A stretch of 9,072 bases of DNA from Verrucomicrobiota bacterium (GTDB taxonomy: Bacteria > Verrucomicrobiota > Verrucomicrobiia > Chthoniobacterales > UBA10450), in the NCBI GenBank assembly GCA_003219945.1, contig QHQV01000297.1:3303-12374 (forward strand). Direction: 5' to 3'. The notes under the pieces were generated by a model, which made no database searches, was not told the origin of the DNA, and saw only the letters and a list, made by a program, of their open reading frames with translations. The position numbers and the translations under genes are program-made. Below, in pieces: positions 5,636 through 9,072 of this stretch (position 1 is the first letter of the stretch; each line of letters starts with the position of its first letter).

Positions 5636-8600
5636 CTATCGCGCCGCTAGTGCGAGGCGCCCCTGAGTCGGCGCGTGCGCGTCACCGTTTGAGGCTGCTT
5701 CAGTGACAGGTTGTGGTGGGGCAGTGAGTTTGACGCCGACCAACTTGCTTACCCCGCGCTCTTCCATCGTAACGCCATACAGAACATCAGCTTTCGCGAT
5801 CGTCCGTTTGTTGTGCGTGATGATGATGAATTGGCTCTGCTGCACGAACCGGTCGAGCACGCGGATGAAGCAGTTGATGTTGTTTTCGTCGAGCGGCGCA
5901 TCCACTTCGTCGAGAATGCAGAACGGACTCGGGCGTACCATGTAAATTGCAAACAGCAACGCGACAGCTGTCATTGCACGTTCGCCACCACTCAAAAGGG
6001 ACACGCTTTGCAATTGTTTCCCCGGCGGCTTCGCCGTGATCTCGATGCCGCAGTTCAGCGGGTCGTTCTCGTCCAGCAGTGACAAGTCCGCGCGCCCGCC
6101 ACGGAATAGCTCGCCAAACATTTGCCGGAAGTTCGTCCGAACTTGCTCAAAGGTTTCGGCGAATAGTTTCCTTGTTGTGGAATTGATGCGCGCGATCACG
6201 TCGAGCAGTTCGCGCTGGGAATTGATAAGATCCGCGTTTTGCCCTTCAAGGAACTTATAACGCTCCTCGAGTTCGTCGTACTCGTGTACGGCCTCGAGGT
6301 TCACTGGTCCCATGTTGTCCAGCTGTGTTCTAAGGTCGGCGATAACTTTTTCCAAGTCTGGAGGGGTGAGCTCCGGCAAGCCCGGCTCCAGTTTGTCGTT
6401 ACGCCTTACTTGCGCTTTGAACGTCTTTTCGAACGCCGCTTCATCAGGTGTGAAGGCGCGAAGATCGATCTGATAGCTGCGCGAAATGTGCCCGAGGAGA
6501 TTGTCGATCTTCATCTGGAATTGCGATTCCCGGAGTTGTCCCTGTGCGCGCCGGTCCTGTAACTCGCTTAACGAGTCTCGCACACGCCGCAGCTCGCTTT
6601 CCCGATCGGAAACCGCGGCAAGTCGTGTGGCGCGCTGGCTGGCGATTTTCGCGCTATTCGCTTGTGCCTCAGCACGCTGCGCCGTTTGAGTTTGGATCAG
6701 CTTTTCAGATTCACGCGACTCCTCGGCCTGCGCAGCTAACTTCCGTTCGTATATCGCGATGTCCGCTTCCCGCAATGTGATCAGCTCGGCCAGCTCGGCA
6801 TCACGCGCGCTCAATGGTTCGCGTTGCGCAATCAAATTTTCGTGCCGCTGGCGGTCGGTTGCGACGCCGAGCCGCAGTTCATTGGTTCTCTCGGTCAACT
6901 CTTCCTCGCGCAGCACTGTCTGTTTCTGCGCAGCTTCGAATGCGCCTAACTCGGTCTTTTGATTGGCCAATTGATCGCGGCACGATTGAAGATCCCGCTC
7001 CACATGCGCGATCCGTTCGTCAGCGGCCGCTAGCTGGCGCTCCAGGGCGATTTTTTCCGACTGCAAAGTATCGATTTTGCGTCCTACCTCGCTCAGTTCG
7101 CCCTGAAGCCGCGAAGCGGTTTCAAGGGCAGTTTTCGCTTCGTCTCGCCGGGCGCTGACTGAATCGCATTCGTTTGCCAGGATAGCTTCTTGTTTTGCTA
7201 GAGCGGCGATCTGCGCTTTGCGTTCGAGCAAAGAGGCTGCGCGGGCTTCGCTGCTTGCTGTGAAAACGATTCCCTGTCGAGAAACATACTCTCCGCCGAG
7301 CGTGGCCATCGCCAGAGCAGGTTCTCGCTCTTTGCACTCGACCGCCTGTTCCAATTCCGGAAAAATGGCGACGTCACCAAGCAAACGTGTGACGACTGCC
7401 TCCAGCGGTTTCGGTGCTTTCGCCTTGTCGGTAGCCCACGCGAGCGCCTCCGGTGGCAGAGCTTTTTGCGCCGATTGCGGCGCAGTCGGCGTCAGGTTGG
7501 GGATGAGCAACGCGGCGTTTCCCAGCTTTTTTTTCTTTAGATGCCCAATGATTTCCGAAACAACTTCCGCATCTTTTAAGATGACGGCGTGCAGATTACG
7601 GCCCAGGGCGGCTTCAATCGCCTGAATAAATTTCGGATCAACATCGAGTTGCGCAACGAGCGAACCGGCGATCGCGTCCCGGAATTTTTCAGGACCCTCG
7701 CCGCCTTTGACCAGCTCTTGCGAACCTTCGGCGAGGCCTTGACCCTCGTCATTCAGTTGACGCAACACGTCCAGACGTGATCGCTTTTCGGCGAGTGTGC
7801 GATGGAGCATGGCAAGATCCTGTTCCGCCTGAGCGAGTAATTTCTCCTTTTCGCGAAGCCTGGTCTCGACGTCGATCGGGTGGATGCGCGCCGCTTTGAG
7901 CGAGACCGCGATTTGGCCGACGATCTTGTCACGCGCTTTGGCCAATACTTCGATCTCTTTTAGGAGTTGTTCGATTTGTGCATGAGTCAATTCACGGCGC
8001 GCTTTGGTTCCGGTGAGTTCCTCTTCGAGAGATGAAATCCGGCTTTCGGATTTCGAGAGCTCGAGGTGCAATTCCTGCAGCCGCCTGACCCGGTCGCTCC
8101 GCTTCTTATGGATTTCTCCGGCCAGCACCGATAGCTCGGTCAGTTCGGCTTCCTTTTCTTTCAAGTGGTGCTCGATTTCCGCGATGGAACTGTTCGTCTG
8201 CTTGATTTGCGCCGCCTGCTGGTTGCGTTTGCGTTCAGCCTCGGCGACATCACGCCGAGCGCGTTCGATCAGTTCGGCCAGTTCATGCGCGCGCTGACGG
8301 TTGAACTCGATGCGGCTGCGATGCGCTGCAATCTCGCTGTCCAGTCGCTGAACTTCTGCACGGGAATCGGCGATCTCGATGTCGATTTTGTCCAGGGCGG
8401 CGCGTTCTTCGGCGAGCGCGTTTTCGCCGTCGTCGATTTTCGCGCGCGTAGTCTTCTCGCTGTCCATCAAACGGTTGATTTCTTCCAGGCACGCGGCCAG
8501 GCCGCGCTCGAGCGAAGCCAGTTGTTTGGAAGCATGATGTGTCTCGAGCATGCGCAGATCTGCATGCAACCCCTGATAGCGTCGCGCTTTCCCCGCCTGC

Positions 8601-9072
8601 CGCTGAAGTGAACCGATCTGGCGTTTGACCTCCTTGATCACGTCGCCGATGCGCAACAGGTTCGCTTCCGTTGCCTCGAGCTTTCGGAGCGCCTCTCGTT
8701 TTTGCGTTTTATATTTCGTGATCCCGGCTGCTTCTTCGAACACCGCGCGTCGATCTTCGGGACGCGAACTCAAAATCATGTCGATTCTGCCTTGCTCCAT
8801 CATGGAGTAAGCGGTGCGTGCGATCCCGGTGTCGGCGAAAAGACTTTGAATGTCGCGCAGGCGGCACGGCGTTTTGTTCAGCAAGTATTCGGAATTTCCG
8901 TCGCGATAAACGCGGCGCGTCACGCGCACGTCATGCCACTCGATTCCGAATTCTTCAGCGCAATCGGTGAAGGTGACCGAGACTTCCGCAAATCCCACTT
9001 GCTTGCGTGTATCGGCGCCGTTGAAGATGATATCCGCCATTTCGTCCCCGCGGAGCGATTTGGCGGATTGCT
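5636..9072 (-). CDS. smc: Chromosome segregation ATPase SMC (N-terminal about 50 codons outside window)
   Basis: SMC is the long coiled-coil ATPase of the bacterial condensin; with ScpA and ScpB it compacts and separates replicated DNA. About 1,144 residues are visible. The frame is open to the window edge, where QSAKSLRGDEMADIIFNG is read in frame, so the ATG at 9040 is internal. About 50 residues, including Walker A, are missing, giving a full length near 1,195, normal for SMC. Visible parts in order are the N-terminal head with FEEAAGITKYKTQKREALRKLE (about 8757-8692), a long coiled coil, a hinge domain (about 7690-7215), a second coiled coil, then the C-terminal head. That head has the ABC signature LLSGGERAM (about 5998-5972), Walker B with D-loop FCILDEVDAPLDE (about 5923-5882) and the H-loop IIITHNKRT. 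A short Ala/Pro-rich tail follows. It is codirectional with the dehydrogenase genes but separated by the hairpin cluster. No disruption is visible. Confidence 0.97.
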   Translation of the reverse strand, partial: QSAKSLRGDEMADIIFNGADTRKQVGFAEVSVTFTDCAEEFGIEWHDVRVTRRVYRDGNSEYLLNKTPCRLRDIQSLFADTGIARTAYSMMEQGRIDMILSSRPEDRRAVFEEAAGITKYKTQKREALRKLEATEANLLRIGDVIKEVKRQIGSLQRQAGKARRYQGLHADLRMLETHHASKQLASLERGLAACLEEINRLMDSEKTTRAKIDDGENALAEERAALDKIDIEIADSRAEVQRLDSEIAAHRSRIEFNRQRAHELAELIERARRDVAEAERKRNQQAAQIKQTNSSIAEIEHHLKEKEAELTELSVLAGEIHKKRSDRVRRLQELHLELSKSESRISSLEEELTGTKARRELTHAQIEQLLKEIEVLAKARDKIVGQIAVSLKAARIHPIDVETRLREKEKLLAQAEQDLAMLHRTLAEKRSRLDVLRQLNDEGQGLAEGSQELVKGGEGPEKFRDAIAGSLVAQLDVDPKFIQAIEAALGRNLHAVILKDAEVVSEIIGHLKKKKLGNAALLIPNLTPTAPQSAQKALPPEALAWATDKAKAPKPLEAVVTRLLGDVAIFPELEQAVECKEREPALAMATLGGEYVSRQGIVFTASSEARAASLLERKAQIAALAKQEAILANECDSVSARRDEAKTALETASRLQGELSEVGRKIDTLQSEKIALERQLAAADERIAHVERDLQSCRDQLANQKTELGAFEAAQKQTVLREEELTERTNELRLGVATDRQRHENLIAQREPLSARDAELAELITLREADIAIYERKLAAQAEESRESEKLIQTQTAQRAEAQANSAKIASQRATRLAAVSDRESELRRVRDSLSELQDRRAQGQLRESQFQMKIDNLLGHISRSYQIDLRAFTPDEAAFEKTFKAQVRRNDKLEPGLPELTPPDLEKVIADLRTQLDNMGPVNLEAVHEYDELEERYKFLEGQNADLINSQRELLDVIARINSTTRKLFAETFEQVRTNFRQMFGELFRGGRADLSLLDENDPLNCGIEITAKPPGKQLQSVSLLSGGERAMTAVALLFAIYMVRPSPFCILDEVDAPLDENNINCFIRVLDRFVQQSQFIIITHNKRTIAKADVLYGVTMEERGVSKLVGVKLTAPPQPVTEAASNGDAHAPTQGRLALAAR

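Noticed and set aside
6239..6562. Plus-strand protein genes opposite smc, and similar frames opposite the dehydrogenase genes
   Set aside because: They are shadows of well-conserved minus-strand coding sequence, with Arg/Ser-rich or irregular composition and no recognisable domain.
7527..7534. Programmed transcriptional slippage at an 8-base A run (minus strand) in smc
   Set aside because: The run encodes KKKK inside an intact hinge domain, the frame continues normally, and no useful alternative product is seen.
1..9072. A novel defence, mobile or CRISPR-like system
   Set aside because: No repeat-spacer pattern, integrase, transposase, nuclease or toxin-antitoxin pair is visible; all long frames are explained by housekeeping or surface-modification families.

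Overview
The window is 9.07 kb of gene-dense, moderately GC-rich bacterial chromosome. It holds five protein genes, two of them cut by the window edges, and one broken gene. No stretch over 300 bases lacks a gene. I see no tRNA or rRNA gene, CRISPR array, transposase or phage gene. The SMC sequence and the hairpin repeats beside it remind me of soil Verrucomicrobiota (Chthoniobacter-like), but this is a low-to-moderate confidence guess from memory. No start codon visible in the window has a strong Shine-Dalgarno sequence.

Layout, left to right. Positions 1-1069 (+) hold the C-terminal part of a large membrane protein resembling the YfhO family. Positions 1033-2079 (-) hold a sulfotransferase-like gene broken by two opposite single-base frameshifts; its tail overlaps the tail of the membrane-protein gene. 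Positions 2122-5476 (-) hold a three-gene 2-oxo-acid dehydrogenase cluster, transcribed E1 alpha, E1 beta, E2. Positions 5477-5635 are a 159-bp gap with a candidate promoter next to the E1 alpha start and a cluster of hairpin-forming inverted repeats next to the smc stop. Positions 5636-9072 (-) hold smc, which lacks only about the first 50 codons, including Walker A.

How the genes fit together. E1 alpha and E1 beta form the thiamine-diphosphate decarboxylase of a pyruvate or branched-chain 2-oxo-acid dehydrogenase complex. E2 carries the lipoyl arm and the acyltransferase core. The E3 dihydrolipoamide dehydrogenase is not in the window. SMC is the chromosome-organising ATPase and probably only a codirectional neighbour. 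The membrane protein and the former sulfotransferase may be remains of a cell-surface modification locus, which is inference.

I found no convincing undescribed system. The best observations are the sulfotransferase pseudogene, whose two frameshifts cancel and which only appears when three reading-frame pieces are joined, and the hairpin cluster after smc. Lesser points are a GEG variant of the E1 alpha thiamine-diphosphate motif, a possible leaderless promoter, and a palindrome plus direct repeat inside the dehydrogenase operon.
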